Positions 1 through 8,676 of a DNA stretch of 64,000 bases are shown piece by piece (positions within the stretch are counted from its first letter, which is position 1; each line of letters starts with the position of its first letter). The stretch covers positions 248,001 through 312,000 of the forward strand of contig NZ_JAHLME010000003.1 in assembly GCF_018919395.1 (NCBI RefSeq), in the 5' to 3' direction. A program made the translations under genes and the position numbers. The stretch is from Geomonas azotofigens (GTDB taxonomy: Bacteria > Desulfobacterota > Desulfuromonadia > Geobacterales > Geobacteraceae). Under the pieces are notes generated by a model, which saw only the letters and a program-made list of their open reading frames with translations, searched no databases and was not told the DNA's origin.

Positions 1-153
1 GCCTCGGCAAGCCAGGAGATGCTGCGCATCCTGCAGCGTTTTCCCGACGACGAGCGCCGCGCCATCGGCGAGCGCGCCCGCGCCCGGGTGCTGCAGTCCC
101 ACTCGGCCGCCTGCCGCGCCGAGGAACTCGAGGAGTACCTGACCGCGCTGTGA
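1..153 (+). CDS. C-terminal end of a probable CgeB-like glycosyltransferase (partial)
   Basis: An open frame enters from the left edge and stops with TGA at 151-153. The 50 visible residues (ERRAIGERARARVLQSHSAA...EELEEYL) look like the C-terminal helix of GT4/CgeB-type glycosyltransferases, which commonly end in an R-A-R-x-R-V-L-x-x-H-[ST]-A-x-x-R-A pattern. A CgeB-family gene directly before a methyltransferase of the next type is a known arrangement, which supports the call. Only the tail is visible, so the family is an inference. Confidence 0.4.
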   Translation, partial: ASASQEMLRILQRFPDDERRAIGERARARVLQSHSAACRAEELEEYLTAL

Positions 154-167
154 AAGAGAGGAAACGG

Positions 168-947
168 ATGACCCACGCCAAACCGAGAACCGTGGAAGAC
201 GACATCAGGGACCTTTCCCCCTGGTTCCACAACCTGCACCTCCCCGACGGCACCGAAACCGCCCCTGACCATTTCCTGGGTGACTTTCCCCGTTTCAAGT
301 GGCGCGAGATATCGGCGTGCGTCCCCGAGGACCTGACCGGGTGGAGCGCCCTCGACATCGGATGCAACGCGGGTTTTTATTCCTTCGAGCTGGCACGCCG
401 CGGCGCCCGGGTGCTCGGCATCGACTGCGACAACCACTACCTCGACCAGGCCAACTGGGCCGCAGGGCACTACGGCCTGCAGCACCTGGTGGAATTCCGC
501 CAGATGCAGGTCTACGACCTCGCCCGGGTGAAGGGGAAGTTCGACCTGGTGCTGTTCATGGGGGTGTTCTACCACCTGCGCTACCCGATGCTGGCGCTCG
601 ACATCGTGGCGCAGAAGGCGGCCGGGCTCATGCTGTTCCAGACCATCACCATGCCCGGCCGCGCGGTCGCCGGACAGCCCGACTTCTGGATCAACGAACG
701 CGAAGCGCTGCACGACGAGGGGTGGCCCAAGATGGCCTTCATCGAGGAGCGCTTCGCCGGGGACCCGACCAACTGGTGGATCGCCAACCACGCCGGGGTG
801 GAGGCGATGCTCCGCTCGGCGGGGCTCAAGATCGCCGGGCATCCCGGCGACGAGATCTACCTCTGCCACCCCGACCCGGAGCACCCTTCCTGCATGACCA
901 CCTGGAACCGCTCTGAATACCTCTCGGCCACCAACGCCGGCGAATAG
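168..947 (+). CDS. SAM-dependent methyltransferase, TIGR04290-like
   Basis: A 259-residue class I methyltransferase. The SAM-binding motif I is visible as ALDIGCNAGFYSFELARRGA, followed by VLGIDCDNHYLDQA (motif II acidic end) and FDLVLFMGVFYHLRYPMLALD (motif IV/post-motif with the F-Y-H-L signature). The ATG at 168 is preferred over an in-frame GTG at 150 because AGAGAGG lies about 6 bases before it. The gene begins 14 bases after the upstream glycosyltransferase fragment, so the two are probably one operon that modifies a sugar or glycan. Family resemblance to TIGR04290 is from memory of that family; the substrate is unknown. Confidence 0.75.
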   Translation: MTHAKPRTVEDDIRDLSPWFHNLHLPDGTETAPDHFLGDFPRFKWREISACVPEDLTGWSALDIGCNAGFYSFELARRGARVLGIDCDNHYLDQANWAAGHYGLQHLVEFRQMQVYDLARVKGKFDLVLFMGVFYHLRYPMLALDIVAQKAAGLMLFQTITMPGRAVAGQPDFWINEREALHDEGWPKMAFIEERFAGDPTNWWIANHAGVEAMLRSAGLKIAGHPGDEIYLCHPDPEHPSCMTTWNRSEYLSATNAGE

Positions 948-1045
948 CCGGCGTCGCCTTCGGCTGCTCCGCTCCCCGCCACGCAACCGGCCGATTTGCC
1001 GTTTGAATCAAGGTATACACAACCAGCGCGCACTTTTTGTGTTTA

Positions 1046-1069
1046 CGCTATAGCGTTTATGATATAACG
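1046..1069. promoter_or_regulatory. ModE-like operator upstream of the modE gene
   Basis: A 24-base inverted repeat CGCTATA-N10-TATAACG. Arm sequence and overall 24-base length match the known enterobacterial ModE box layout (CGTTATA-N10-YATAACG). It sits about 135 bases before the ModE-type regulator gene, suggesting autoregulation by molybdate or tungstate. The match is seen directly; the function is inferred from the family. Confidence 0.6.
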
Positions 1070-1204
1070 TTGAGTCCGTAACGAGAGAGGCGGGTAGCAT
1101 TCCCGGACTTTACTCTCAGTGATATCACCGTATACTGGGCCGATACCTGCAGATGCCTGTGCAAGAAGACTCGTCACAGTCTCTGCTTCTACACGAGGTG
1201 TGCA

Positions 1205-2017
1205 TTGAGTCGTAGCGCAAAAAGCGGCATAGAGCTCGAAGGGGCTCTCTGGTTTCACAAGGATGAGCAGAAGTTCCTGGGACTGGACCGGATCGCGCTC
1301 TTGAGTAGGATCGACGAGCTCGGTTCCATCACCAAGGCGGCCAAGGCCGTCGGCATCAGTTACAAGAACGCCTGGGACCTGGTCAACATGATCAACAACC
1401 TCGCGGAAAAGCCGCTGGTGGAGCGGGTGACCGGCGGCAAAGGGGGAGGGGGGACGACCCTCACCGCCTACGGCAAGGAAGTGGTCAAGCAGTACGGCGT
1501 GCTCCAGGAAGAGCACCGGAGGTTCCTGGAGAACCTGGAGGGAAGGCTCGGCGACAGCGCCAGCCTGTACCGGCTTTTGAGGAGGATATCCATGAAGGTA
1601 AGTGCCCGTAACGTTTTGTCCGGAACCATCACCAAGATAACCAAGGGTGCGGTCAACGCGGAGGTGACCTTGGCCCTCACCGGCGGCGCGCCGCTGGTCG
1701 CCGTGATCACCAACGGCGCCGTCGAAAACCTCGCTCTCAAGGAGGGAAGCTCGGCCTACGCCATCATCAAGGCCAGCTCGGTCATGGTCGGCACCGACCT
1801 GCACGACGCGAAGATCAGCGCCCGTAACGTCATGTGCGGCACCGTGGCCAAGATCGTGGAAGGTCCGGTTTCCACCGAGGTCGACGTCGAGGTGGGAGGG
1901 GGCAACACCATCAGCGCGGTCATCACCCACGAAAGCGGCACGAGCCTCGGCCTCAAGGTCGGCGCCCACGCCTGCACCCTGTTCAAGGCCTCCAGCGTCA
2001 TCCTCGGGGTGAGTTGA
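1205..2017 (+). CDS. modE: ModE-type molybdate/tungstate-responsive regulator with two Mop (TOBE) domains
   Basis: A 270-residue transcription factor. Residues about 10-110 form a LysR-like winged helix (LDRIALLSRIDELGSITKAA, AVGISYKNAWDLVNMINNL, the typical ModE helix). Residues about 130-200 and 205-270 are two tandem Mop/TOBE oxyanion-binding domains, each starting K-x-S-A-R-N-V and ending K-A-S-S-V. This is the full ModE architecture. The start is TTG with ACGAGGTG just upstream. It lies before the tungstate uptake genes tupABC and behind a ModE-like palindrome, so it probably represses uptake when oxyanion is bound. Whether it prefers tungstate or molybdate cannot be read from the sequence. 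Confidence 0.9.
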   Translation: MSRSAKSGIELEGALWFHKDEQKFLGLDRIALLSRIDELGSITKAAKAVGISYKNAWDLVNMINNLAEKPLVERVTGGKGGGGTTLTAYGKEVVKQYGVLQEEHRRFLENLEGRLGDSASLYRLLRRISMKVSARNVLSGTITKITKGAVNAEVTLALTGGAPLVAVITNGAVENLALKEGSSAYAIIKASSVMVGTDLHDAKISARNVMCGTVAKIVEGPVSTEVDVEVGGGNTISAVITHESGTSLGLKVGAHACTLFKASSVILGVS

Positions 2018-2021
2018 CGTG

Positions 2022-2054
2022 AAAGGGGGGAAGGGCTGTGCCGTTCCCCCCTTT
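2022..2054 (+). terminator. Rho-independent terminator after modE
   Basis: An 11-bp perfect stem AAAGGGGGGAA / TTCCCCCCTTT with an 11-base loop and a T-run at 2052-2056. It separates modE from tupABC, so the two are probably independent transcripts. Confidence 0.8.
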
Positions 2055-2086
2055 TTCAGGCCACCCGCTGTAGCAAGCACACCATA

Positions 2087-2100
2087 ACGGTTGGTACCGT
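2087..2100. promoter_or_regulatory. Small inverted repeat before tupA, possible operator
   Basis: ACGGT-TGGT-ACCGT lies 33 bases before the tupA start, where a repressor site would be expected. It does not match the ModE box well, so the binding protein is unknown. Could be chance. Confidence 0.3.
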
Positions 2101-2132
2101 AGCAGGGTGAACATCATAAAAGGAGTTTGACA

Positions 2133-2999
2133 ATGACCCGAATTTTCAGAATCTTGCCGCTGTTTGTCGCACTGTTCCTGCTCTCCGCAGTCGCCTCGGT
2201 CTCCACCGGGTGGGCCGCCGAGCAGAAGAACCTGATCCTCGCCACCACCACCTCGACCCAGGATTCCGGCCTTCTGGACGTGCTGATCCCGATCTTCGAG
2301 AAGCAGACCGGCTACTTCGTCAAGACCATCTCGGTGGGGAGCGGCCAGGCCATGAAGATGGGGGAAAAGGGTGAGGCGGACGTGCTCCTGGTGCACTCCC
2401 CGGACGCGGAGAAGAAGTTCGTGGCCGAGGGCTTCGGCGTGAACCGCAAGCTCGTCATGCACAACGACTTCATCGTGCTGGGACCGGCCAACGACCCGGC
2501 CAGGATCCGCGGCGCCAAGACCGCCGCCGACGCGCTGAAGAACATCGCCAAGACCAACGCGCTCTGGCTCTCCCGCGGCGACAACTCCGGCACCCACGCG
2601 AAAGAGAAGGGGCTCTTCAAGGCCGCCGGCATCAACCCGGAAGGTCAGAAGTGGTTCCAGCAGACCGGCCTGGGCATGGGCGAGACCCTGAACGTCGCCG
2701 CAGAGAAGAAGGGGTACCTCCTGGCTGACCGCGGCACCTACCTCGCGCTCAACAAGAAGGCGCACCTGGGGCTGGAAATCATGGTCCAGGGCGAGCCGAA
2801 GCTCCTCAACATCTACCACGTCATCGAGGTGAACCCGGCCAAGTGGCCCAAGGTGAACAGCGCCGGCGCCAGGGCCTTCGCCGACTTCATGGTCTCCAGG
2901 AAGACCCAGGATATCATCTCCACCTTCGGCAAGAAGGAGTTCGGCTCCCCGCTCTTCTTCCCGGATGCCGGCAAGAAACCGGATTCACTGGGGCTGTAA
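2133..2999 (+). CDS. tupA: Tungstate ABC transporter, periplasmic binding protein
   Basis: A 288-residue periplasmic binding protein with a signal peptide (hydrophobic residues about 8-27, cleavage near STGWAAEQ). The TupA hallmark TTTSTQDSGLLDVL follows directly, then VGSGQAMKMGEKGEADVLLVHSP and the SRGDNSGTHAKE oxyanion loop, all typical of TupA/WtpA-like tungstate binders. ATG at 2133 has AAAGGAG 7 bases upstream. It captures tungstate in the periplasm for TupBC; its stop abuts the tupB start with no gap. Tungstate would feed W-containing oxidoreductases, common in anaerobes of this group. Substrate preference over molybdate is inferred from family. Confidence 0.9.
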   Translation: MTRIFRILPLFVALFLLSAVASVSTGWAAEQKNLILATTTSTQDSGLLDVLIPIFEKQTGYFVKTISVGSGQAMKMGEKGEADVLLVHSPDAEKKFVAEGFGVNRKLVMHNDFIVLGPANDPARIRGAKTAADALKNIAKTNALWLSRGDNSGTHAKEKGLFKAAGINPEGQKWFQQTGLGMGETLNVAAEKKGYLLADRGTYLALNKKAHLGLEIMVQGEPKLLNIYHVIEVNPAKWPKVNSAGARAFADFMVSRKTQDIISTFGKKEFGSPLFFPDAGKKPDSLGL

Positions 3000-3698
3000 A
3001 TGGACGTAATTCTCGAAGGTCTCACCAAGGCGTTCCAGCTCCTCGCGTCGCTCGACCGCGAGGTGCTGGGCATCGCCTTGCTGTCACTCAAGGTTTCCGG
3101 GCTCGCCACGCTCTTCTCGCTGGTGATCGGTCTTTCCGTGGGGACGCTGGTGGCGCTCACCAGCTTCCCCGGCAAGAAGATCCTGGTGAGCGTGGTGAAC
3201 ACGGGGATGGGGCTGCCGCCGGTGGTGGTGGGCCTCTTCGTGTCCATCATGCTCTGGAGAAACGGTCCTTTAGGATACCTGGAGCTCCTCTACACCCCGA
3301 CCGCCATCGTCATCGCCCAGACCGTGATCGCGACCCCCATCGTCATGGGGGTCACCATCGGCGCCATGCAGAACCTCCCGGCGAACCTGAGGCTGCAGAT
3401 CCTCGCCCTGGGCGCGACCCGCGTGCAGCTGGTCTGGATGCTGATCAAGGAGGCGCGACTGCCGCTCATGGCCGGCGTCATGGCCGGCTTCGGCGGGGTC
3501 ATCTCCGAGGTGGGCGCCTCCATCATGGTCGGCGGCAACGTGAGGGGCTACACCCGCGTCCTCACCACCGCGACGGTGATGGAAACGGGAAGGGGCAACT
3601 TCGACATGGCCATTGCCCTGTCGGTGATCCTTCTGCTATTCTGCTTCGCCGTCAACTACATCCTCACCTACATCCAGCAGCGGGAAAGACCAAGATGA
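3000..3698 (+). CDS. tupB: Tungstate ABC transporter, permease
   Basis: A 232-residue inner-membrane permease with about five to six hydrophobic segments. The EAA-type loop that contacts the ATPase is visible near residues 125-160 (LRLQILALGATRVQLVWMLIKEARLPLMAGV). The start follows the tupA stop immediately, and the gene ends in an ATGA overlap with tupC, so translation is coupled. It moves tungstate released by TupA across the inner membrane. Confidence 0.9.
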   Translation: MDVILEGLTKAFQLLASLDREVLGIALLSLKVSGLATLFSLVIGLSVGTLVALTSFPGKKILVSVVNTGMGLPPVVVGLFVSIMLWRNGPLGYLELLYTPTAIVIAQTVIATPIVMGVTIGAMQNLPANLRLQILALGATRVQLVWMLIKEARLPLMAGVMAGFGGVISEVGASIMVGGNVRGYTRVLTTATVMETGRGNFDMAIALSVILLLFCFAVNYILTYIQQRERPR

Positions 3699-4795
3699 CG
3701 CAGCAACCAAACCTGCTTGACCTGAAAGGGCTGAGGGTTGATCGAGGCGGCGTGACCGTGCTCGACGTACCCTCTTTTTCTTTGTGCCAAAACGAGTTCG
3801 TCTCGCTGATCGGCCCCAACGGCGCCGGCAAGTCAACCCTGCTCCTGTCGCTTTTGGGGCTCATGAAGCGGCAGACCGGCACCGTAACCTATCGGGGGAG
3901 CGCCGTCACCTCCCAGGCCCAGTGGCTCGACCTGCGCCGCCGCACCGCCATGGTGCTGCAGGAGCCGCTTCTGTTCGACAGCACCGTCTTCGACAACGTG
4001 GCCAGCGGCTTGAAGCTCAGGGGGCTTGGGCGCGCCGAGATCAAGAGCCGGGTCGCGACCTACCTGGAGCGCTTCAACCTCGCCCACATGGCGCAGCGCT
4101 CGGCGCGCAGGCTCTCCGGCGGTGAGGCCCGGCGGGTGAGCCTCGCGCGCGCCTTCGCCGTGGAGCCCGAGGTGATTTTCTTCGACGAGCCCTTCGCCAA
4201 TCTCGACCCGCCCACCAGGCAGGCGCTCACCGAGGACATGGACCGCATCATCCGTGACCGGGGCATCGCGGCCATCCTGGTCACCCACGATCAGTCCGAG
4301 GCGCTCAGGATGTCGCAGCGCATCGTGGTGATGAACCGCGGCAGCATCGTGCAGCAGGGGACGCCGGCCGCCGTCATGAACCATCCGGTCAACGAATTCG
4401 TGGCCAACTTCGTAGGGATGGAAACCATCCTGGAGGGGGAGGTGGTCAGTAACCGGCAGCAGCAGTTGGCGGTCCGGGTCGCCGGCCGGGAGATCGACAC
4501 GGTGGGGGACGAAGCGCCCGGCGTGCAGGTGTACTGCTGCATCCGCCCCGAGAATGTCACGGTGACGGTCGGGCATCCCGAGGAAAAAAGCAGCGCCAGG
4601 AACCACTTCCAGGGGCGCATCGTCGAAATCGCCGCCATGGGGCCGTTTCTGAAGCTGCGGCTCGACTGCGGGTTCCCGCTCACCGCCTACGTTACCCGCG
4701 AGTCGTTCACCGAACTGGCGCTGTACGAGGGGATGGAGATCCACGCCTCCTTCAAGGCCACCTCCGTTCATCTCATCTCCAGGCGGGCGGCGTAA
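3695..4795 (+). CDS. tupC: Tungstate ABC transporter, ATP-binding protein with C-terminal TOBE-like domain
   Basis: A 366-residue ABC ATPase. Walker A GPNGAGKST lies at residues 40-48, the signature RLSGGEARRVSLARA near 140, Walker B VIFFDEPFANLD near 163 and the H-loop THD near 200. Residues about 240-366 form an extra domain with a TOBE-like strand pattern (IRPENVTVTVG, VTRESFTELALYEGMEIHASFKATSVHLI), which in molybdate transporters binds oxyanion and can inhibit transport. The ATG overlaps the tupB stop (ATGA). No missing catalytic residue is seen. Confidence 0.88.
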   Translation: MTQQPNLLDLKGLRVDRGGVTVLDVPSFSLCQNEFVSLIGPNGAGKSTLLLSLLGLMKRQTGTVTYRGSAVTSQAQWLDLRRRTAMVLQEPLLFDSTVFDNVASGLKLRGLGRAEIKSRVATYLERFNLAHMAQRSARRLSGGEARRVSLARAFAVEPEVIFFDEPFANLDPPTRQALTEDMDRIIRDRGIAAILVTHDQSEALRMSQRIVVMNRGSIVQQGTPAAVMNHPVNEFVANFVGMETILEGEVVSNRQQQLAVRVAGREIDTVGDEAPGVQVYCCIRPENVTVTVGHPEEKSSARNHFQGRIVEIAAMGPFLKLRLDCGFPLTAYVTRESFTELALYEGMEIHASFKATSVHLISRRAA

Positions 4796-4871
4796 TTAGC
4801 GCTTTGCAAATGATCGCTTGTGCCTTATATTCCTACCTGTTTTGCCAACAGGAGGATCAGGAGGATAACGC

Positions 4872-5207
4872 ATGAAAAACGCCCGTACCGTGATTGTCTC
4901 GCTCTCCGTCGTGATGCTGGCCGCCCCCGCCTTTGCCGATGGTGACACCATGAGGTGCAAGGGTGGCATCGTGTCGGTCGGCGACTCCGCGGGAGAGGTG
5001 CTCGCCAAGTGCGGCCAGCCCGCCACCACCACTCAGAGTTCCAAGAAGGTGGTGCAGAAGGATCAGCCGTACGCCTCGACCAAGACCATCACCAACATCA
5101 TCGTCGACAACTGGATCTTCAACTTCGGTCGCAACGAATTCCAGTACCAGCTCGAGTTGCAGGACGGCCGGGTCTCCCGCATCCAGAGCCTCGATTACGG
5201 CTACTGA
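4872..5207 (+). CDS. Secreted DUF2845 protein
   Basis: A 111-residue protein with a signal peptide (residues 1-22, cleavage after APAFA). The mature part carries the DUF2845 pattern MRCKGGIVSVGDSAGEVLAKCGQPATT, with two cysteines that may pair, and a C-terminal NEFQYQLELQDGRVSRIQSLDYGY strand pair. ATG has AGGAGGAT upstream. The function of this family is not known; the protein is probably periplasmic. It is monocistronic between tupC and mntP. Confidence 0.8.
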   Translation: MKNARTVIVSLSVVMLAAPAFADGDTMRCKGGIVSVGDSAGEVLAKCGQPATTTQSSKKVVQKDQPYASTKTITNIIVDNWIFNFGRNEFQYQLELQDGRVSRIQSLDYGY

Positions 5208-5221
5208 GCCTCGTGACGCGT

Positions 5222-5345
5222 GCCTCCTCCCTCTCCCTCTGGGAAGGGGCGGGGTGAGGGCATTTAAACGAGGAATCAGTGACCCGTATGGCAGCGCCCC
5301 CACCCGGCCTGCGGCCACCCTCTCCCGCAGGGCGAGGAGATGGAC
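5222..5345. repeat. GC-rich intergenic inverted repeat region
   Basis: The interval between the DUF2845 gene and mntP has a CCTCCCTCTCCCTC...GGGGTGAGGG block near 5224-5250 and a roughly complementary CCACCCTCTCCCGCAGGGCGAGGAG block near 5318-5340. This looks like one of the dispersed G/C-rich intergenic repeats common in bacteria. No second copy lies in this window, so repeat status is inferred. No yybP-ykoY manganese riboswitch was recognised. Confidence 0.3.
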
Positions 5346-5378
5346 TGCGCCGGGAAACTGACTAACGCTGGAGTTTTA

Positions 5379-5942
5379 ATGGATTGGATCAGCATTTTGG
5401 GCATCGCCCTGGCCCTGGCCATGGATGCCTTCGCCGTCGCCCTGGCTACCGGCGCGGTATTGAACCCGGTCACCGGGCGGCACCTGTTCCGCCTCGGCTT
5501 TCATTTCGGCCTGTTCCAGGCGCTCATGCCCATCGCGGGGTGGCTGCTCGGCCTCACGGTCCAGAAGTGGATCACCGCCTATGACCACTGGATCGCCTTC
5601 GCCCTCCTGGCCTACGTCGGTGGCAGGATGATCGTCGAGGCCTTCGAGGAGGACGATGACACCTCGCCGTCGGACCCGACCAAGGGGCTCACCATGGTGA
5701 TGCTCTCGGTCGCCACCAGCATCGACGCCTTCGCCGTGGGCCTGTCGTTGGCCATGCTCGGGGTGAGCGTTTGGGTTCCTTCCGTGATCATCGGCCTGGT
5801 CGCCGGGGTCCTGACCGTCACCGGGATGCTCCTGGGGCGCCGGCTCGGGGACAACTGGGGCAAGCGCGTCGAGGTCTGCGGCGGTATCGTGCTCTGCCTG
5901 ATCGGGCTCAAGATCCTCCTGGAGCACACGCTCTTGAAGTGA
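5379..5942 (+). CDS. mntP: Manganese efflux pump MntP
   Basis: A 187-residue inner-membrane protein with six hydrophobic segments in two similar halves. Each half starts with the MntP signature: LGIALALAMDAFAVALATG at about residues 6-24 and LSVATSIDAFAVGLSLAML at about 107-125, with the conserved D-A-F-A acidic residues that handle Mn2+. ATG at 5379 has GGAG 5 bases upstream. It exports excess manganese from the cytoplasm. Full length for the family, with both motifs intact. Confidence 0.92.
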   Translation: MDWISILGIALALAMDAFAVALATGAVLNPVTGRHLFRLGFHFGLFQALMPIAGWLLGLTVQKWITAYDHWIAFALLAYVGGRMIVEAFEEDDDTSPSDPTKGLTMVMLSVATSIDAFAVGLSLAMLGVSVWVPSVIIGLVAGVLTVTGMLLGRRLGDNWGKRVEVCGGIVLCLIGLKILLEHTLLK

Positions 5943-6120
5943 AAAAAATAGAAGTTGTTGCCCCCCGCTTACGCTCTCTGTCCATTCCAAGTTGTGCAAG
6001 TCTTATTGCTGTGAACGTATAAATAAGCTTGAACTGTCATAAAAGCCCAGTATATTTTCCCAATCAAAGTAGCCGCTCGTCCGAACCTGATGTAAGAACT
6101 GGTCTGTAACAGAGGGCCGA

Positions 6121-7839
6121 GTGACAGATTCTCTGAACCCCAGCGAAGAACTGTATCGCTTCATCATCGATACGATCCCCCAGATCGTCTGGACCGCCAC
6201 GCCCGATGGCGCCCAGGACTTCGCGAACCTGCGCTGGTACGAGTTCAACGGCCTGATTCCCGGCGAGCCCGACCCCGAGCCATGGCGCAGCATCCTCCAT
6301 CCCGACGACGTCGAAATCACCGCCCGGAAATGGAAACACTCCCTGGAGACGGGTGAGCCTTACAGCTGCCTGCACCGCAACCGGAGGTTCGACGGCCAGT
6401 ACCGCTGGGTCCTGTCGCGGGCCGTCGCGCAGAAGGACGCGGACGGCCGCATCGTGCGCTGGATCGGCAGCGGCACCGACATCACCGAACAGAAGGTGGC
6501 CGAGGCCGAGCTGATCAGGTACCGGGACCACCTGGAAGACCTGGTCCGGGAGCGGACCGAGGAGCTGGTGGCGGCCAAGGAGCGGGCGGAGGTGGCCACC
6601 CGCGCCGTCCTCGAGGCCAACGACCAGCTGGAAATGCGGGTCGAGGCCCGCACTGCGGAGCTGAGAAGGACGGAACGGGAACTGCGCCAGGCGCAGAAGA
6701 TGGAAGCCATCGGCACGCTCGCCGCCGGTATCGCCCACGACTTCAACAACATCCTCACCTCTATTCTCGGCTTTACCGACATGGTGCTGCACAAGGTGCC
6801 CGAGGGGGGTACCGGTCGGGCGGAGATGCAGCAGGTCTTCATCGCGGCGCAGCGGGCGGCGGACCTGGTGCGGCAGATCCTCAGTTTCAGCAGGCACAGC
6901 GAACAGGAAAGAAAGCCGGTGCACTTCTCAGGCGTCATCGACGACGCCTTCCGGCTGCTGCGCCCCTCGCTCCCCACCTCGATCGCCATGGTCAAGGATG
7001 TCGATGTTCCTTCCGATGCCGACAAGGTACTCGCCGATCCCACCCAGTTGCACCAGGTGCTGATGAACCTCTGCACCAACGCGGCCCACGCCATGCTGCC
7101 GGAAGGCGGCACCCTCACCGTCTCGCTGCACGCTGTCCCGGCAGGTTCTCCCCTGCTCGCCCCATACCCCTTCCTGGCCCCCGTGGATCACCTGCACCTG
7201 TTGGTGCGCGACACCGGACGCGGCATGGAAAGCCGCATACTGGAGCGGATCTTCGATCCCTACTTCACCACCAAGCCCGCGGGGGAGGGGACCGGCCTCG
7301 GTCTGGCCGTGGTGCAGGGGATCGTCAAGAACCACGGCGGCGTGATCGTGGTGCACAGCGAGCCGGGGGGTGGAACCTGCTTCGAGGTGTTCCTGCCGGC
7401 GGTTTCCCTGGAGATTCAGCGCGAAGAGGAACTGCCCGAGCAACTGCTGCAGGGAAGCGAGCGCATCCTGTTCGTGGATGACGAGGAGTCGCTCACGGTA
7501 CTCGGGCAGGGGATCCTGGAGAACCTGGGCTACAGCGTGGTCATTGCCAGTAACAGCGTGGCTGCGCTCGATCTCTTCCGCGCCGATCCCTCGGGCTTCG
7601 ACCTCGTCATCACCGACCTCACCATGCCCGGGCTGTCCGGGAAGGCGTTGGCCAGGGAGATCACGACGCTGCGCCCCGACATTCCCATCATCCTCTGCAC
7701 CGGGTACAAAGAGACCGTCGACGAAAGGGATGCCGAGTACGGTATCCGCGCCTGCCTGATGAAGCCGTACACGTCGAGGACCCTGGGGCGGACCATCCGA
7801 CAGGTGCTGGATCAAAAAAGCGATTCGCGTGAGCCATAA
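6121..7839 (+). CDS. Hybrid sensor histidine kinase with PAS and C-terminal receiver domain
   Basis: A 572-residue soluble kinase without a membrane segment. A PAS_3-type domain covers residues about 10-125 (YRFIIDTIPQIVWTATPDG; YRWVLSRAVAQKD...GTDITEQ), followed by a coiled coil (130-195). HisKA has the phospho-acceptor His206 in GIAHDFNNIL. HATPase motifs are an N-box (LMNLCTNAAHAM), G1 (RDTGRGM) and G2 (EGTGLGLAV). The receiver domain (about 448-565) has FVDDEE and phospho-acceptor Asp499 in DLVITDLTMPG. The start is GTG. No output gene is adjacent, so the partner is unknown; the receiver may act as a phosphate sink or relay. Confidence 0.88.
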   Translation: MTDSLNPSEELYRFIIDTIPQIVWTATPDGAQDFANLRWYEFNGLIPGEPDPEPWRSILHPDDVEITARKWKHSLETGEPYSCLHRNRRFDGQYRWVLSRAVAQKDADGRIVRWIGSGTDITEQKVAEAELIRYRDHLEDLVRERTEELVAAKERAEVATRAVLEANDQLEMRVEARTAELRRTERELRQAQKMEAIGTLAAGIAHDFNNILTSILGFTDMVLHKVPEGGTGRAEMQQVFIAAQRAADLVRQILSFSRHSEQERKPVHFSGVIDDAFRLLRPSLPTSIAMVKDVDVPSDADKVLADPTQLHQVLMNLCTNAAHAMLPEGGTLTVSLHAVPAGSPLLAPYPFLAPVDHLHLLVRDTGRGMESRILERIFDPYFTTKPAGEGTGLGLAVVQGIVKNHGGVIVVHSEPGGGTCFEVFLPAVSLEIQREEELPEQLLQGSERILFVDDEESLTVLGQGILENLGYSVVIASNSVAALDLFRADPSGFDLVITDLTMPGLSGKALAREITTLRPDIPIILCTGYKETVDERDAEYGIRACLMKPYTSRTLGRTIRQVLDQKSDSREP

Positions 7840-7850
7840 GGAGGTCAGGC

Positions 7851-8291
7851 ATGTGGAACTACGTAACCCAGGCCCTCACCGCGCTGGTGAGCTTCGCTTT
7901 CATGGTGCTGTTCATGACCGCCGCGGTCAAACGCGGCGTCTCGGTCCAGTTCTCCATGCTGGTGCTCTCGCTGGTGCTCACGGTTAGCTTCGCCGCCTGG
8001 TCGGCGGGTGACTGGGGGATGTGGCCGGCCTGGAAGTCGGCGCTGCCCCTGCTTATCGCGGCGGGAGCCTGCAGCGTGCTCGGCAACTGGGCCATGTTCC
8101 TCGCCACCTCGTCGAGCGCCAACGCGGGGTACGCGCTGGCCATCATCGGCTGCCAGTCTGCCCTGGTGCTCTTGCTCTCCTGGTGGTTCCTGGGGGGCGA
8201 GATGCACTGGCTGCGACTGGTGGGGATCGCGACCTGCATCCTGGGCGTGGTGATCATCAGCTGGCCGGTCGCCCCGGCGGTGAAGGGGTAG
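7851..8291 (+). CDS. Single-EamA-domain membrane protein
   Basis: A 146-residue protein with four to five hydrophobic helices and a single EamA-like domain (the final helices AGYALAIIGCQSALVLLLSWWFLGG...LVGIATCILGVVIISWP are typical of drug/metabolite transporter half-repeats). AAGGAGG lies 7 bases before the ATG. Such short EamA proteins are thought to pair into full transporters; the substrate is unknown. It follows the histidine kinase by 11 bases and may be cotranscribed. Confidence 0.75.
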   Translation: MWNYVTQALTALVSFAFMVLFMTAAVKRGVSVQFSMLVLSLVLTVSFAAWSAGDWGMWPAWKSALPLLIAAGACSVLGNWAMFLATSSSANAGYALAIIGCQSALVLLLSWWFLGGEMHWLRLVGIATCILGVVIISWPVAPAVKG

Positions 8292-8300
8292 CGGGGAAGG

Positions 8301-8576
8301 TCAGGCGGTGCGGGGGGAGGTGTCGGGCCAGGCCGTGGTGATGTGCAGCCCGGCGCGGCGCTCGCGGCAGGTCACGGTGAGGGTGGCGGGGGTGACCGCC
8401 TCGATGATGAGCGTCTCGCCGCGCAGCACCGCCAGGCGGGTTCCCTCCTGCAGGCAGTAGTCGCGGGTGTCCGAGGAGCGGGTGAGCCAGATCGCCCCGG
8501 CGACCAGCGACAGCGATTCGATGGCGTCATCGGTTCGCAGGGTGACAATCTCTCCTTCAGCCAATAGGTAGCGCAT
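8301..8576 (-). CDS. DUF2917 family protein
   Basis: A 91-residue protein with the DUF2917 pattern: a cupin-like strand set containing GEIVTLRTDDAIESLSLVAGAIWLTRSSDTRDYCLQEGTRLAVLRGETLIIEA (described in parts: a G-x-I-W-L-T-R core and a D-Y-x-L-x-x-G turn). AGAGGAGGT lies about 4-5 bases before its ATG. The family has no firm function. It is convergent with the EamA gene and has a 200-base leader upstream. Confidence 0.75.
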   Translation of the reverse strand: MRYLLAEGEIVTLRTDDAIESLSLVAGAIWLTRSSDTRDYCLQEGTRLAVLRGETLIIEAVTPATLTVTCRERRAGLHITTAWPDTSPRTA

Positions 8577-8676
8577 ACAAACCTCCTCTTAGAACTTCTC
8601 TCAAAACGCTCATCCGGGAACTTCTGAGCCACTATCTTATGTTCACGAAGCAGATGGTGGTGGGGTGCAGCAAAGA

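Noticed and set aside
2813-4771. Long open frames antisense to tup, mutS, EPS and other genes
   Set aside because: They are high-GC shadow frames with no family motifs and no ribosome sites.
5208-5378. A yybP-ykoY manganese riboswitch before mntP
   Set aside because: No conserved core could be recognised; the interval is mostly G/C-rich repeat.
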